A stretch of 64,000 bases of DNA from Brevundimonas bacteroides DSM 4726 (GTDB taxonomy: Bacteria; Pseudomonadota; Alphaproteobacteria; Caulobacterales; Caulobacteraceae), in the NCBI RefSeq assembly GCF_000701445.1, contig NZ_JNIX01000009.1, positions 372,001 through 436,000 of the forward strand. The letters run 5' to 3'. Made by a program: the position numbers and the translations under genes. Every line of letters starts with the position of its first letter. Within the stretch, counting starts at the first letter, position 1. The notes below the pieces were generated by a model, which did no database searches, was not told where the DNA came from, and saw only the letters and a program-made list of their open reading frames with translations. Positions 43,101-52,955 of the stretch are shown here, piece after piece.

Positions 43101-44318
43101 TCAGCCGCCGTTCGCAGGCAGTCCGGCGATCATCGTTCCACCCGCCGGCTGGCTGAAGTAGCGGTCTATGCCCTCCGCCACGGCCCGCATCAGCCGCTGG
43201 CGGCGGCGATTGTCGGCTAGCGCTCGCTCGTCGTCCGGATTGGTCATGAAGCCCATTTCCAGCAGCACGGCCGGAACATCCGGCGCCAACAGCACGGCGA
43301 AGCCGGCATCGCGATGGCTGCGGCGCAGCAGCGGATGATCCGCCGCCTCGATGTGGGTCAGCAAGACCCGCGCGAACTGGGCCGAGCGGTTCTGGGTCGC
43401 CCTCTGGGTCATGTCGAGGAGGATGCGGTCCACCGACGGGTCGCGCCCCGGCAGGTGCAGGTCGCGGTGCCAGTCCTCCGATCGCGTGACCTCGCGCACA
43501 GCCCGCGACGCACCCTGTTCGGACAGGGTGTAGACCGAAGCGCCGCGCGTGGCCGGATCGGCGCCGGCGTCGGCATGCAGCGAGATGAACAGATCGGCGT
43601 CGGCCTGACGCGCGATGCGGACACGGCGGTTCAGCGCGACGTAGGCGTCGGTCTCGCGTGTCAGCAGCACGCGATAGCGGCCGGTGCGGTTCAGCTCGTC
43701 GCGCAGGGCGAGCGCGGCGGCCAGCGTGACCTCGCTCTCGTTGCGGTCCGCGCCCCGCGCGCCCGGGTCGTGTCCGCCGTGCCCGGCGTCGATGACGATC
43801 AGTGGACGTTCGGCGCGTCGAACCGGTGCGCGACGCGGCTCGCGCATCGCGGCGGCCGGGGACCCTCCGGTCGAGGCGATGTCGATCACGTAGCGATAGT
43901 GGGCGACCCCGTCGCCGGGCGGCAAGAGGAAGCGCCGCTCGATCCGCGCGGTGCGCGCCAGACCCAGCTGAACCCGGGAGGCTGAACCCGACGAGCTGAC
44001 ACGCCAGTCGCGCACGAGGCCCGTCCCGGTGCCGTCGACGCCTCGACCCGCGCCGACGCCCGCGAGCGTCAGGACCAGGCGACCGTCGTCTCCGGCTTCG
44101 ATCACCTCGCCGCGCGCGGAGCGGTCCAGGTCGATGACGACCCGGGTCCGGCTCATGTCGCCGCCGAAACGGACGCTGCGCACATCGCCGGTCGCCCCGG
44201 ACGCCATGCCTTGCCCGGCCACCGCCAGAACGGCGGCAAGGATGCCGAGGGCGAGTAGCGTCATGGCCCACTCGCGCAGGCTCCAGGCGGACAGGTTGAA
44301 GCGCATTGGACGCGGCAT
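43101..44318 (-). CDS. amiC: N-acetylmuramoyl-L-alanine amidase with AMIN domain
   Basis: A 405-residue envelope enzyme. The start is followed by a hydrophobic signal (WAMTLLALGILAAVLAVAG). An AMIN domain follows with SVRFGGDMSRTRVVIDLDRS. The zinc amidase_3 domain has VIDAGHGGHDPGARG (His, zinc ligand), NESEVTLAAALALR (Glu), DLFISLHADAG (His) and LLEMGFMTNPDDE (catalytic Glu). Such amidases split septal peptidoglycan. In Caulobacter the equivalent is the sole division amidase. It is transcribed toward mrcA, 82 bp upstream of that start. Confidence 0.93.
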   Translation of the reverse strand: MPRPMRFNLSAWSLREWAMTLLALGILAAVLAVAGQGMASGATGDVRSVRFGGDMSRTRVVIDLDRSARGEVIEAGDDGRLVLTLAGVGAGRGVDGTGTGLVRDWRVSSSGSASRVQLGLARTARIERRFLLPPGDGVAHYRYVIDIASTGGSPAAAMREPRRAPVRRAERPLIVIDAGHGGHDPGARGADRNESEVTLAAALALRDELNRTGRYRVLLTRETDAYVALNRRVRIARQADADLFISLHADAGADPATRGASVYTLSEQGASRAVREVTRSEDWHRDLHLPGRDPSVDRILLDMTQRATQNRSAQFARVLLTHIEAADHPLLRRSHRDAGFAVLLAPDVPAVLLEMGFMTNPDDERALADNRRRQRLMRAVAEGIDRYFSQPAGGTMIAGLPANGG

Positions 44319-44789
44319 TCTGACGGCGACCCACCATTATCGTTGCCGACACCATGACCGATCGCGGTGAGCATGGGGTTAAGGCGGGCGCGAAACGCGT
44401 GCGCCTTTTCATTCACGTTCCACATGCTTATGCTCATGATTGTCCGCGAACGATCGCGCCCCGTCCTGTTGGACCGGCGCGGCCCCGGCGCGGTGCACGC
44501 TTCCCGCCTTTCGAGAGCCCCTCGGCCATGCCCGAGAATCGACGGAGTCGGGTCATTCCGAACCGGAGCCCTCGCCCTTGCGTGAGATCGCTCCAGGACC
44601 GACCAGAACCCATGGGCCCAACCGCCTGCGCAACCCTCCGACCGTTAGCCCGTCCCGGGCCGGTCGCCGTCATGGGCCAAGGCCATGACGCGGGGACGAC
44701 ACGCGACGTGAGCGCCTCTTACCCCATTCGGCGAGCCGCCAAGACCCCGCACCTGCGGGCAGGCCGAGCGCGCCAGAGAGAAAACTTCC
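44319..44789. promoter_or_regulatory. Long leader region of the RNase E gene
   Basis: These 471 bp lie between the divergent amidase and RNase E genes. Short open frames occur on both strands but none has a recognisable product. RNase E messages typically have long structured leaders used for feedback control; a similar role here is inferred from position. The promoters for both genes must lie inside. Confidence 0.45.
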
Positions 44790-47408
44790 ATGTCCAAGAC
44801 AATGCTGATCGATGCAGCGCACGCGGAGGAAACCCGCGTCGCCATCGTGGACGGCCGCCAGGTTGAGGAATTCGACTTCGAGTCGAAGACCAAGCGCCAG
44901 CTTCGCGGAAACATCTACCTCGCCAAGGTCACGCGCGTAGAGCCCAGCCTGCAGGCCGCCTTCGTCGAGTACGGCGGCAATCGCCACGGCTTCCTGGCCT
45001 TCAACGAAATTCACCCGGATTATTACCAGATCCCGGCCGCCGACCGCGAAGCCATCGCGGCCGAAGCCCATTCGGACGAGGACGATCAGGACGATCTGGG
45101 CCGCGAGTCCGACGACGGCGAATCCGAAGGCGGCCTGGCCGAGGAGGAGCGCCTAAAGCGCCGCCTCATGCGGCGCTACAAGATCCAGGACGTCATCAAG
45201 CGCCGCCAGATTTTGCTGGTGCAGGTCGTCAAGGACGAACGCGGAGGCAAGGGCGCGGCCCTGACCACCTGGCTCTCGCTGGCAGGCCGCTACTGCGTGC
45301 TCATGCCCAACACCGGCAAGGGCGGCGGCATCTCGCGCAAAATCACTCAGGCGTCTGACCGGAAGCGACTGAAGGCTGCCGCCGCGGCGCTCGACGTGCC
45401 GCGCGGCATGGGCCTTATCATCCGCACAGCCGGAGCCAAGCGCACCAAGGCCGAGATCAAGCGCGACTACGAGTATCTGCTGCGTCTGTGGGAGACCATC
45501 CGCGAGACGACCCTCGCCAGCCACGCGCCGTCCCTGATCTACGAGGAAGAAAACCTGGTCCGTCGCGCGGTTCGTGACATGTTCGACAAGGACTTCGACG
45601 GCATCCAGGTCGAGGGCATCGAGGGCTTCAAGGAAGCCCGCGACTTCATGCGCGTGCTGATGCCCAGCCAGGCCAAGAAAGTGCACCTGTATCAGGGCTC
45701 CAAGCCTCTGTTCGCCGCCAACGGCATCGAGGAACTGCTCACGCAGATCCACCAGCCGGTCGTGCCGTTGAAGTCCGGCGGCTATCTGGTGATCAACCAG
45801 ACCGAGGCGCTGGTCGCGATTGACGTCAACTCCGGCCGCGCCACCAAGGAACGCAACGTCGAGGCCACGGCCTTCAAGACCAACTGCGAAGCCGCAGCCG
45901 AAGCCGCTCGCCAGTTGCGGTTGCGCGACCTGGCCGGTCTGATCGTCATCGACTTCATCGACATGGACGAGTCCAAGAACAACCGGACCGTCGAGCGCAT
46001 CCTGAAGGACGAGCTGGCGCGGGACCGCGCCCGCATCCAGATGGGCCGCATATCGAGCTTTGGCCTCATGGAGATCAGCCGACAGCGTCGTCGTCTGGGG
46101 GTCATCGAAGGCGCGACCGAAGTCTGCCCGCACTGCGCCGGGGCCGGCCGCGTGCGCTCTGCCGAGAGCGCGGCACTCATGGTGCTGCGCGCCGTCGACA
46201 TCGAGGCCGGCAAGAACGGCGCCGGGTCGATCAATCTGAGGGTTTCCTCCGCCGTAGCCCTCTACATTCTGAACCACAAGCGGGATTACCTGCAGCACCT
46301 GCAGAAGACGCGCGGCCTTGCCGTCGTCATCCAGATTGATGATCGCCTGGGTCAAGGCGAGAGCCTGATCGAGCGCACCGAGACCAACGAGGACTTCACT
46401 CCGCCGGAGACAACGATCTCTCAGGTCGATCTCGAGGATGACTTCGACGAAGCGGCCCTCGAAGACGAGGAAGAGGCCGACGACGAGGATGACATCGCGC
46501 TCGACGACGAGGACGAGGACGAGGACGAGGACGATCTCGACCGCGAGGACACCGACGACGACGAAACGCCCGAGCGGGCTGAGCGTCACGACGGCGAGGG
46601 CCGTCGGGGCCGGGGCCGCCGGCGTCGGGGCGGACGTCGGGACGAGGCACCGGTCGAGGACGCCACTCCGGCGAATGATGACGACGACGCCGAGGGCCGC
46701 CGCCGTCGTCGCGGTCGGCGCGGCGGACGCCGCATCCGCGAGGACGGCGAGGGTGAAACGGGTTCGAGCGCCTTCTTCTGGGTGCGCGGCCGCACGCCGT
46801 CGCTGGAAGACCCCTACGTATGGTTCGATCCTCTGAACCCGCAGCCGCGCGGGGAGCGTGGGCCTGCGCCTGCTTCGGCCGAGGGCGACGCCGAGCGTCC
46901 GGCCCGTACCCCGGAAAGCCTGGAGGCCGGGGTGTCCGGCGACCGCGAGGGCGGGCGTCGCCGCCGTCGTCGCGGCCGGGGTCGCGGTCGTGATCGCTTC
47001 GAACAGGATGACGCGGGCGCTGCGGAGGCATCCGATGCCGTCGCCGCCGAGACCGAAGGCCCGGTCGCCGACGCCGCACCCGCCATCGCCGCCGAGCCGC
47101 AGCGCCGCCGCGTGCGCCGCAAGTCTGCGGCGGCTACGGCTGAGGTCGAAACAGACGCCGAGCCCGTGGAAGCGGTCGTCGAGGAGGAAGCCGTCGCCGC
47201 AGCCGGGCCGGACCCCGAGGCGGTCCCGGAGGTCGCTCCGGAACCCGTGGCGGAGCCCGAGCCGAGGCCGGAACCCGAACCCGTGGCCGCGGTCGCCGAG
47301 CCCGAGCCGGCTCCTGCCGCGCCGAGCCTGACCGAGATCATCGCCAACGATCCGGCGCAGATCACCGCACCCCCGCCCAAGCCGAAGCGCGGGTGGTGGC
47401 GCCTGTGA
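44790..47408 (+). CDS. rne: Ribonuclease E/G
   Basis: An 872-residue endoribonuclease central to mRNA decay and rRNA/tRNA processing. The S1 domain starts at RGNIYLAKVTRVEPSLQAAF and GGNRHGFLAFNEI. The catalytic DNase I-like region includes GGYLVINQTEALVAIDVNSGR and LRDLAGLIVIDFIDMD with magnesium-binding Asp residues. The zinc link is ATEVCPHCAGAGR (CPxC). After about residue 545 comes an acidic run (DDEDEDEDEDDLDRED), then Arg-rich patches and a Pro/Glu/Ala-rich tail ending KPKRGWWRL, likely the scaffold that binds RNA and degradosome partners. Confidence 0.96.
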   Translation: MSKTMLIDAAHAEETRVAIVDGRQVEEFDFESKTKRQLRGNIYLAKVTRVEPSLQAAFVEYGGNRHGFLAFNEIHPDYYQIPAADREAIAAEAHSDEDDQDDLGRESDDGESEGGLAEEERLKRRLMRRYKIQDVIKRRQILLVQVVKDERGGKGAALTTWLSLAGRYCVLMPNTGKGGGISRKITQASDRKRLKAAAAALDVPRGMGLIIRTAGAKRTKAEIKRDYEYLLRLWETIRETTLASHAPSLIYEEENLVRRAVRDMFDKDFDGIQVEGIEGFKEARDFMRVLMPSQAKKVHLYQGSKPLFAANGIEELLTQIHQPVVPLKSGGYLVINQTEALVAIDVNSGRATKERNVEATAFKTNCEAAAEAARQLRLRDLAGLIVIDFIDMDESKNNRTVERILKDELARDRARIQMGRISSFGLMEISRQRRRLGVIEGATEVCPHCAGAGRVRSAESAALMVLRAVDIEAGKNGAGSINLRVSSAVALYILNHKRDYLQHLQKTRGLAVVIQIDDRLGQGESLIERTETNEDFTPPETTISQVDLEDDFDEAALEDEEEADDEDDIALDDEDEDEDEDDLDREDTDDDETPERAERHDGEGRRGRGRRRRGGRRDEAPVEDATPANDDDDAEGRRRRRGRRGGRRIREDGEGETGSSAFFWVRGRTPSLEDPYVWFDPLNPQPRGERGPAPASAEGDAERPARTPESLEAGVSGDREGGRRRRRRGRGRGRDRFEQDDAGAAEASDAVAAETEGPVADAAPAIAAEPQRRRVRRKSAAATAEVETDAEPVEAVVEEEAVAAAGPDPEAVPEVAPEPVAEPEPRPEPEPVAAVAEPEPAPAAPSLTEIIANDPAQITAPPPKPKRGWWRL

Positions 47409-47464
47409 CCGATCCGCACTAGCTTGGGGAGACGAGGCGGGGGCGCCTGTCTGAGGAGTTCGCC

Positions 47465-48877
47465 ATGATCGGGCTGACCCGTCTCGCCTTGAAGCCCCTG
47501 ACCGGGCTGATCGCCGCCGCGGCCATGGTCGTGGCGGCCACGCCCGCCTCGGCCCAGTCGACCATCCGCGACACCGAGGTCGAGGGCATCATCCGCGAGT
47601 GGTCGGACCCGGTGTTCGTGGCCATGGGGCTGGAACCGGCCGACGTCGAGGTGTTGCTGGTCGCCGACAATGACCTCAACGCCTTCGCCACGCGCGGGCG
47701 GATCATGGGCGTCAATACCGGCCTGATCCTGCGGACCGACAACCCCAACCAGCTTCTGGGCGTGCTCGCCCACGAGGCGGGCCACATCAAGAACCGCCAC
47801 ACCCTGCGCGATGGGGCGTCCAGCGCGGGTATGCAGCCCTTCCTGATGTCGATGGCGCTGGGGGCGCTGGCGGTCTTGGCGGGCGAGCCGGGCGCGGGCG
47901 CCGCCCTCCTCGGCTCAGGCCAGTACTTCGGCACCCTGGGCGCCCTGCGCTATCTCCAGGGCCAGGAGGGCGAGGCCGACATCACCGCCGCCCGCGGTCT
48001 GGAAGCCGCCGGTGAATCGGGTCGCGGCCTGGTGGAGTTCTTCGAGAACTTCCGCAGCCAGGAAGTCTTCTCCGACGCCCGCCGCTTCCCCTATTTCCGC
48101 AGCCACCCGCTGTCCGGCCAGCGCATCGAGGCCCTGCGCCGCCCCGTGGAGGCCATGTCGAACTACGACCGCGTCGACAGCCCCGAGCGCATGGCCCAAC
48201 ACGCCCTGATCCGCGCCAAGATCCAGGCCTTCATGAACCCGCCGACCCAGACGTTGCGGACCTTTCTGGAGACCGACACCTCGTTTCCGGCGCGCTACGC
48301 CCGCGCCATCGCCTGGTACCGGGATGGCCAGACCCAGCGGGCGCTGGACGCCACTGACGCCCTGATCGCCGAGGACGACGACAACCCCTACCTCTGGGAG
48401 CTGAAAGGCCAGATCCTGTTCGAGGAAGGCCGCCCGGCCGAGGCCATCGCCGCCCATCGTCGTTCGGTCGAGCTGCTGCCCGACGCGCCGCTGCTGCGCA
48501 TTAACCTCGCCCATGCCCTCATCGAAACCAGCGATCCAACCCAGCTGGACGACGCCGTCGACAACCTGAAAATGGCCACCGCCCGCGAGCCGGAGAACAC
48601 CCTGGCCTGGCGTCTGCTGTCCCAGGCCTACTCCAGCCAGGGCAAGGAAGGCGAGGCTCGCCTGGCCTCGGCCGAGTTCTACTTCGCAGCCGGAGGCGAG
48701 GAACAGGCGACCCAGTTCGCCCTGCGCGCCCGCGATCTCCTGCCGCGCGGTTCGATCGAGTGGCGTCGCGCCATGGACATCGTGCTCGCGTCTGGCGCCA
48801 CCATGGACGACATCGACGACCTGGACCGCCGCCAGGAACGCCAGCGCGGAACCGTCATCGCCCCGCCCGGCGCCTGA
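47465..48877 (+). CDS. M48-family metalloprotease with TPR tail (BepA-like)
   Basis: A 470-residue periplasmic protein. The signal peptide ends ATPASAQS (about residue 30). The M48 domain has NDLNAFATRGRIMGVNTGLI and the zinc motif LAHEAGHIKNRH (HExxH), with the third ligand region in QEGEADITAARGLEAAG. The C-terminal 200 residues are tetratricopeptide-like helices (RQRALDATDALIAEDDD-type repeats, AIAAHRRSVELLPDAPLLRI). The architecture matches BepA-like outer-membrane quality-control proteases. The thioredoxin-fold gene follows 22 bp downstream. Confidence 0.92.
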   Translation: MIGLTRLALKPLTGLIAAAAMVVAATPASAQSTIRDTEVEGIIREWSDPVFVAMGLEPADVEVLLVADNDLNAFATRGRIMGVNTGLILRTDNPNQLLGVLAHEAGHIKNRHTLRDGASSAGMQPFLMSMALGALAVLAGEPGAGAALLGSGQYFGTLGALRYLQGQEGEADITAARGLEAAGESGRGLVEFFENFRSQEVFSDARRFPYFRSHPLSGQRIEALRRPVEAMSNYDRVDSPERMAQHALIRAKIQAFMNPPTQTLRTFLETDTSFPARYARAIAWYRDGQTQRALDATDALIAEDDDNPYLWELKGQILFEEGRPAEAIAAHRRSVELLPDAPLLRINLAHALIETSDPTQLDDAVDNLKMATAREPENTLAWRLLSQAYSSQGKEGEARLASAEFYFAAGGEEQATQFALRARDLLPRGSIEWRRAMDIVLASGATMDDIDDLDRRQERQRGTVIAPPGA

Positions 48878-48899
48878 CCCCGACTTCTCCGAGACCCGC

Positions 48900-49688
48900 A
48901 TGACCGACGATACGTCCTCGCCGCCTCCGCCCACGCGCGACCCCTTCGCCTTCTTTGCCTCAGGTCACGGGGGCGCCCTGGCCGTCGCCATGTCGGTCGT
49001 GGCGCTCGGTCTGGCGGCGGCGCCCTACGCCACCGGCGGCTCATTCGGCGATAAGGTCCGGGCGTATCTGATCGCCAATCCCGAAGTGCTCGATGAAGCC
49101 GTCCAGGCCCGTCAGCAAGGCGAGGAAGCCAAGCGGGTCGAGACCATCAACGCCGCCGTCGCCGCCAACGCGGCGCTGCTCGCGCCCGACCCGCGCGATC
49201 CCGCCATCGGCCCGGCCGACGCCAAGGTGACGGTCATCGAGTTCTTCGACTACCGCTGCCCGGGCTGCAAGGCGGTGTCTGAGGACTACCTTGCCCTGAT
49301 CCGCGCCCATCCGGACGTGCGCTTCGTGTTCAAGGAGTGGCCCATCCTGGATCGCGGCGACGACACCACGTCGAACTACGCCGCCCGCGCCGCGCTCGCC
49401 GCCCATGCCCAGGGCCGCTACCTGCCGGTGCATCAGGCCCTGATGGCAGAGCCTGCCCTGGACCCTGAGACGGTCGATCGCATCCTGACGGAGAACGGCG
49501 TCGACCTCGCTCGCGCCCGGGAGGTCATCGCATCACCCGAGACCGACGATCTGATCGGCGACATCAACACAGCCGGCCAGACCCTCGGCCTCGTCGGCAC
49601 CCCGACCTTCCTGATCAACGGCCGCACGACGTCGACCATCAACCCGGTCGAGGTCTCCGCGGCGATCGAAGCCGCGAAACGGAGCTAG
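48900..49688 (+). CDS. DsbA-like thioredoxin-fold oxidoreductase
   Basis: A 262-residue protein with an N-terminal membrane anchor (GGALAVAMSVVALGLAAAPY). The thioredoxin/DsbA domain has the active-site motif CPGC in VIEFFDYRCPGCKAVSED, the helical insertion with LAAHAQGRYLPVHQALMAE, and the cis-Pro region GLVGTPTFLINGRTTS. It probably acts on periplasmic disulfides. It is cotranscribed with the M48 protease, and the two may work together in envelope quality control; that link is inferred. Confidence 0.93.
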   Translation: MTDDTSSPPPPTRDPFAFFASGHGGALAVAMSVVALGLAAAPYATGGSFGDKVRAYLIANPEVLDEAVQARQQGEEAKRVETINAAVAANAALLAPDPRDPAIGPADAKVTVIEFFDYRCPGCKAVSEDYLALIRAHPDVRFVFKEWPILDRGDDTTSNYAARAALAAHAQGRYLPVHQALMAEPALDPETVDRILTENGVDLARAREVIASPETDDLIGDINTAGQTLGLVGTPTFLINGRTTSTINPVEVSAAIEAAKRS

Positions 49689-51070
49689 CTCCCGCCCCCG
49701 GCGATGGCCTGGCCAAAGCTCTTCCAGCTCAGCTTCACGTCCGACAGAGCGCCGGCCCGGAACGCCCGGCCCGCCAGCCACACCATCAGCAAGGCGACGG
49801 CGAACATCCCCGCCATGGTGCCGATGATCTCGATCAGCGGCGGCCCGGACGGCGCGCGCGCGGCCATAAGGAACGGCGTGAAGAAGGGCACCCAGGACGC
49901 GAACCGAACCATCGGCGCATCCGGGTTCACCAGGGCGAACTGCACCAGCAGGATGGGGATCACCAGCACCATCATGATCGGTCCCATCAGGGTCTGGGCG
50001 TCACGCGGCGTCTCGCAGAAGGCCCCGATCGCGGCGAACAGCACCGCGTACATCAGGTAGCCGCCGACGATGTAGGCCAGGAAATAGAAGATCAGGCCAT
50101 CGCGGGTCAGGATCTCCCAGATGTTCGCTGCCTGCTCCGGCACAGTCGTGATCAGCCCCGCCGCGCCGATCCCGCCCCACACGACCAGCACGGACAGCGT
50201 CAACATCGCCACGCCCAGCACCTTGCCGGTCAGGATTTCGGTCGGCGAGGCCGACGACAGGAGGACCTCAAGGATCTTGTTCGACTTCTCCTCCATCACG
50301 CTGTTCAGCAGGATGGAGGCCCCCGTGATGATCAGCGACCACAACAGGAAGCTGAAGGCCAGGCCGATGATGCCCGGCAGCCGATCCTTGAACGACACCT
50401 CGCCCCCGTCCGACGCCCGGGGCGAAAACAAGGTGACCTCGGGTCGGAAGGCGTCGGTCGCCTCGACCACGGCCGGATCGATCCCGGCCTGGGTCAGGAC
50501 GGCGTCGCGATTGGCGTCGCGCAAGGCGGCGCGTACGAAGTCTTCCACCGTGTCGTCGGTGGCCCGAGCCGCCCACACCCGCGCCGCCGGCCCTTCTGCC
50601 GTGCGGTCGAGAAACACCACGGCGTCCAGACGCTGTTCCTTGGGCGTCTCATCGGTCAGATAGCGGCGTACGACCGCATCGCGCGCCTCGCCGGGCGCGG
50701 CCGCCGTCAGGTCGGCCGGAGCCTCGACGATCCGCATGCGCTGGCGGGTCATCTGGGCGATGGCGCCCTGTGTCGCGCCGGCAGGCGCGCCTGACGCCTC
50801 AGCGGCCTTCTCGGCCGCTTCTCGCGCGCGCTCGGCCGAACGCTCGGCCTCATCGGCCAGACGGCCCTGGACCGCGGCCGCCAGCCCGGCGGCCTGCGGC
50901 CCCTCCTCGATCAGGACCACGGCTCGAACCGGGTCGGCGTTGTCCATCAAGAGGGGGATCGCTCCGCCCAGCACCGCGAACAGCGGAAACGCCAGCAGCG
51001 ACAGCCAGAAGCCGACTGTCCGGGCGTAAGCCATGAACTCGCGGCGCGCGATCAGGAGAATGCGGTTCAT
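49685..51070 (-). CDS. ABC-2 type exporter permease (NatB-like)
   Basis: A 461-residue permease. One N-terminal membrane segment (TVGFWLSLLAFPLFAVLGGA) is followed by a large extracytoplasmic domain with a coiled coil (DEAERSAERAREAAEKAAEA). The C-terminal half holds about five more membrane segments, including LLWSLIITGASILLNSVMEE with the conserved EEKSNKILEVLLSS coupling region. This is the NatB/ABC2_membrane_3 layout, used for export of sodium or small molecules. Its start overlaps the ATPase gene stop by 4 bp. The substrate is unknown. Confidence 0.9.
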   Translation of the reverse strand: MNRILLIARREFMAYARTVGFWLSLLAFPLFAVLGGAIPLLMDNADPVRAVVLIEEGPQAAGLAAAVQGRLADEAERSAERAREAAEKAAEASGAPAGATQGAIAQMTRQRMRIVEAPADLTAAAPGEARDAVVRRYLTDETPKEQRLDAVVFLDRTAEGPAARVWAARATDDTVEDFVRAALRDANRDAVLTQAGIDPAVVEATDAFRPEVTLFSPRASDGGEVSFKDRLPGIIGLAFSFLLWSLIITGASILLNSVMEEKSNKILEVLLSSASPTEILTGKVLGVAMLTLSVLVVWGGIGAAGLITTVPEQAANIWEILTRDGLIFYFLAYIVGGYLMYAVLFAAIGAFCETPRDAQTLMGPIMMVLVIPILLVQFALVNPDAPMVRFASWVPFFTPFLMAARAPSGPPLIEIIGTMAGMFAVALLMVWLAGRAFRAGALSDVKLSWKSFGQAIAGGGS

Positions 51071-52044
51071 CGGGCGGCCTCCGAAGCCACTTCATTGCGG
51101 GCGACGCTCTGGTCCTGATCGGGATGGTCGCCGGTCAGGTCGATGAAGGCGTCGTGCAGCGTCGGCTCCTTCAGCTCGAAGCGGCGAACGTCCAGCCCGT
51201 TCAGGAAGGCCGCCTTGAGGGCCTCCTGCCCTGCGGCGCCCTGCGCGAGCGCGGCCTTCAGGGTGCGAACGCCGTCCTGTTCGGAAACGACCTCGACGCC
51301 GGTCACCCCCGGCAGGGCCGCCGCCTGATCGACAGCGATCGCCCCTTCCAGATCGAGGAAGCGGCGGCTGGTCGCCCGCGCCTCGCTCACCGTTCCGTCG
51401 AACGCCTTCCTGCCCCGTGCGATCAACACCACTTGGTCGCACAACCGCTCTGCGTGCTGCATGACGTGGGTGGAGAACAGCACCGTCGCCCCGTTCGCCG
51501 CCAGATCGCGGATCACCGTCTCCAAGCCCTGCTGATTGACGGGATCGAGCCCGCTGAACGGCTCGTCCAAGATCACGAACTCCGGCTGATGCACGACCGA
51601 AGCGATCAGCTGGACCTTCTGGGCCATCCCCTTGGACAGCTCCTTCATCTTCTTGTTGCGCGACGCGCCGAGGCCCTGCGCCTCCAGCATTTCCTTCGCG
51701 CGTTTACGCCCTTCCCCCGTCGGCAGGCCCTTCAGCGAACCGAAGAAGGCGATCGCATCGACCGGCGTCATCTTCTTGTAGAGGCCCCGCTCTTCCGGAA
51801 GGAAGCCGATCCGGTCGCGCACCATCCGTCCGTCCGGCGCGCCCAGGATAGAGATGCTCCCCGTCGTCGCGGGCTGCAGCCCCAGGATCATGCGGATGGT
51901 CGAGGTCTTGCCCGCGCCATTTGGCCCCAGGAACCCGCAGATCGCGCCCTTGCGGACCGAGAAACTCAGGTCGCGCACGGCCTGAAAGCCGCCGTATCGC
52001 TTGCTCACGCCCTCGAGCGTCAAGGCATCCATGCGTGTCCCCAC
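51067..52044 (-). CDS. ABC exporter ATP-binding protein (NatA-like)
   Basis: A 325-residue ATPase; the likely start is the second Met (MDALTLEGVSKRYGG). Walker A is GFLGPNGAGKTSTIRMILG, the signature is KELSKGMAQKVQLIASVVHQ, and Walker B is FVILDEPFSGLDPVNQQG. The H loop is ATVLFSTHVMQHAE. A C-terminal about 100-residue domain follows, as in NatA/YhaQ-type exporters. It forms the exporter with the overlapping downstream permease. The promoter should lie in 52045-52121, a short gap shared convergently with the M23 gene. Confidence 0.95.
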   Translation of the reverse strand: MGTRMDALTLEGVSKRYGGFQAVRDLSFSVRKGAICGFLGPNGAGKTSTIRMILGLQPATTGSISILGAPDGRMVRDRIGFLPEERGLYKKMTPVDAIAFFGSLKGLPTGEGRKRAKEMLEAQGLGASRNKKMKELSKGMAQKVQLIASVVHQPEFVILDEPFSGLDPVNQQGLETVIRDLAANGATVLFSTHVMQHAERLCDQVVLIARGRKAFDGTVSEARATSRRFLDLEGAIAVDQAAALPGVTGVEVVSEQDGVRTLKAALAQGAAGQEALKAAFLNGLDVRRFELKEPTLHDAFIDLTGDHPDQDQSVARNEVASEAAR

Positions 52045-52121
52045 TGCTTACAGGCCTAAGGGGTAGCAAAGGACGCTTTACATGCAAACTGTATTCGCCG
52101 TCATCTGCGGCGATATCGGCG

Positions 52122-52742
52122 TCAGCCGACGACCGGCGTCTCCACCGCGACCTCGAAGCTCTGCCCCACGACTCGGCTGGGGTTGATCTGGACGCCGTCG
52201 CGGCGGACCTCGAAGTGCAGATGCGGCCCGGTCGAGTACCCGGTCGAACCCACCAGCCCGATTCGCTCACCCGCCAGCACCCGATCGCCCGACGCCACGT
52301 CGATACGGCTCAGGTGAGCATACAGGGTGGTCATGCCGTTGGGATGGCGCACCTCGATGAAGTTGCCATAGCCATCGGGCTGCCGGCCGATGCGAACGAT
52401 CTCACCTTCGGCCGAGGAATAGACGGCAGTGCCCGTAGGGGCTGCGATATCGACGCCCTTGTGCATGCGCGCGCCCCGCTCGCCGCCCAGCCGGCGCATG
52501 CCGAAACGGGAGTTGATCGGGAAGCCGCGCACGGGCTCTTCGAACATGATCATCCGGGTCACCGGACCCGCCGGCTCGGCCACGGCGGTGACGGGCGGAA
52601 GTTCTGGCAGGCTGCCGGGCTCAATGGCTGGCTCGGGGATGGCCGGAGCCATCGCCATGGCCAGGACGGCGACGCCCGCGAGGGCCGCTCCTTGGCTGGA
52701 TTGAACGAGAAGGCCACGAAGGCTCGGCAAGGGTCGGCGCAT
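52122..52742 (-). CDS. M23-family metallopeptidase
   Basis: A 206-residue envelope peptidase with an N-terminal membrane or signal segment (ALAGVAVLAMAMAPAIPEP). The LytM domain shows RMHKGVDIAAPTGTAVYSSA (His and Asp zinc ligands), SRFGMRR before it, GYGNFIEVRHPNGMTTLYAH, and GPHLHFEVRRDG (HxH). It should cut peptidoglycan crosslinks. Compared with the bactofilin-linked copy at 37.7 kb it lacks a coiled coil. No obvious partner is beside it. Confidence 0.9.
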   Translation of the reverse strand: MRRPLPSLRGLLVQSSQGAALAGVAVLAMAMAPAIPEPAIEPGSLPELPPVTAVAEPAGPVTRMIMFEEPVRGFPINSRFGMRRLGGERGARMHKGVDIAAPTGTAVYSSAEGEIVRIGRQPDGYGNFIEVRHPNGMTTLYAHLSRIDVASGDRVLAGERIGLVGSTGYSTGPHLHFEVRRDGVQINPSRVVGQSFEVAVETPVVG

Positions 52743-52904
52743 GAAGTCGTCGGCTCTGTCGGCGCTTTGGGTAAAGCTGTCAGGAGCGTCGCTGTTACGA
52801 TCGGTAACCGTCCGCGAGCGGCGCAGGCCGCCGTTCTAAGGTTTCATGGGGCGACTTTGGGGCGGGGGGCGCGGCAGGGGGTCGCACCCTGGAACCCAAA
52901 GGAA

Positions 52905-52932
52905 AGGCGCGCCGGATCGACCCGGCGCGCCT
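52905..52932 (-). terminator. Rho-independent-type hairpin after the GDSL autotransporter gene
   Basis: An 11-bp perfect stem, AGGCGCGCCGG (52905-52915) and CCGGCGCGCCT (52922-52932), with a 6-nt loop. On the reverse strand it is followed by TTTCCTTT, so it would end transcription from the gene whose stop is at 52956. Confidence 0.75.
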
Positions 52933-52955
52933 CTCAGTCGCTTTGGCTGAGCAGG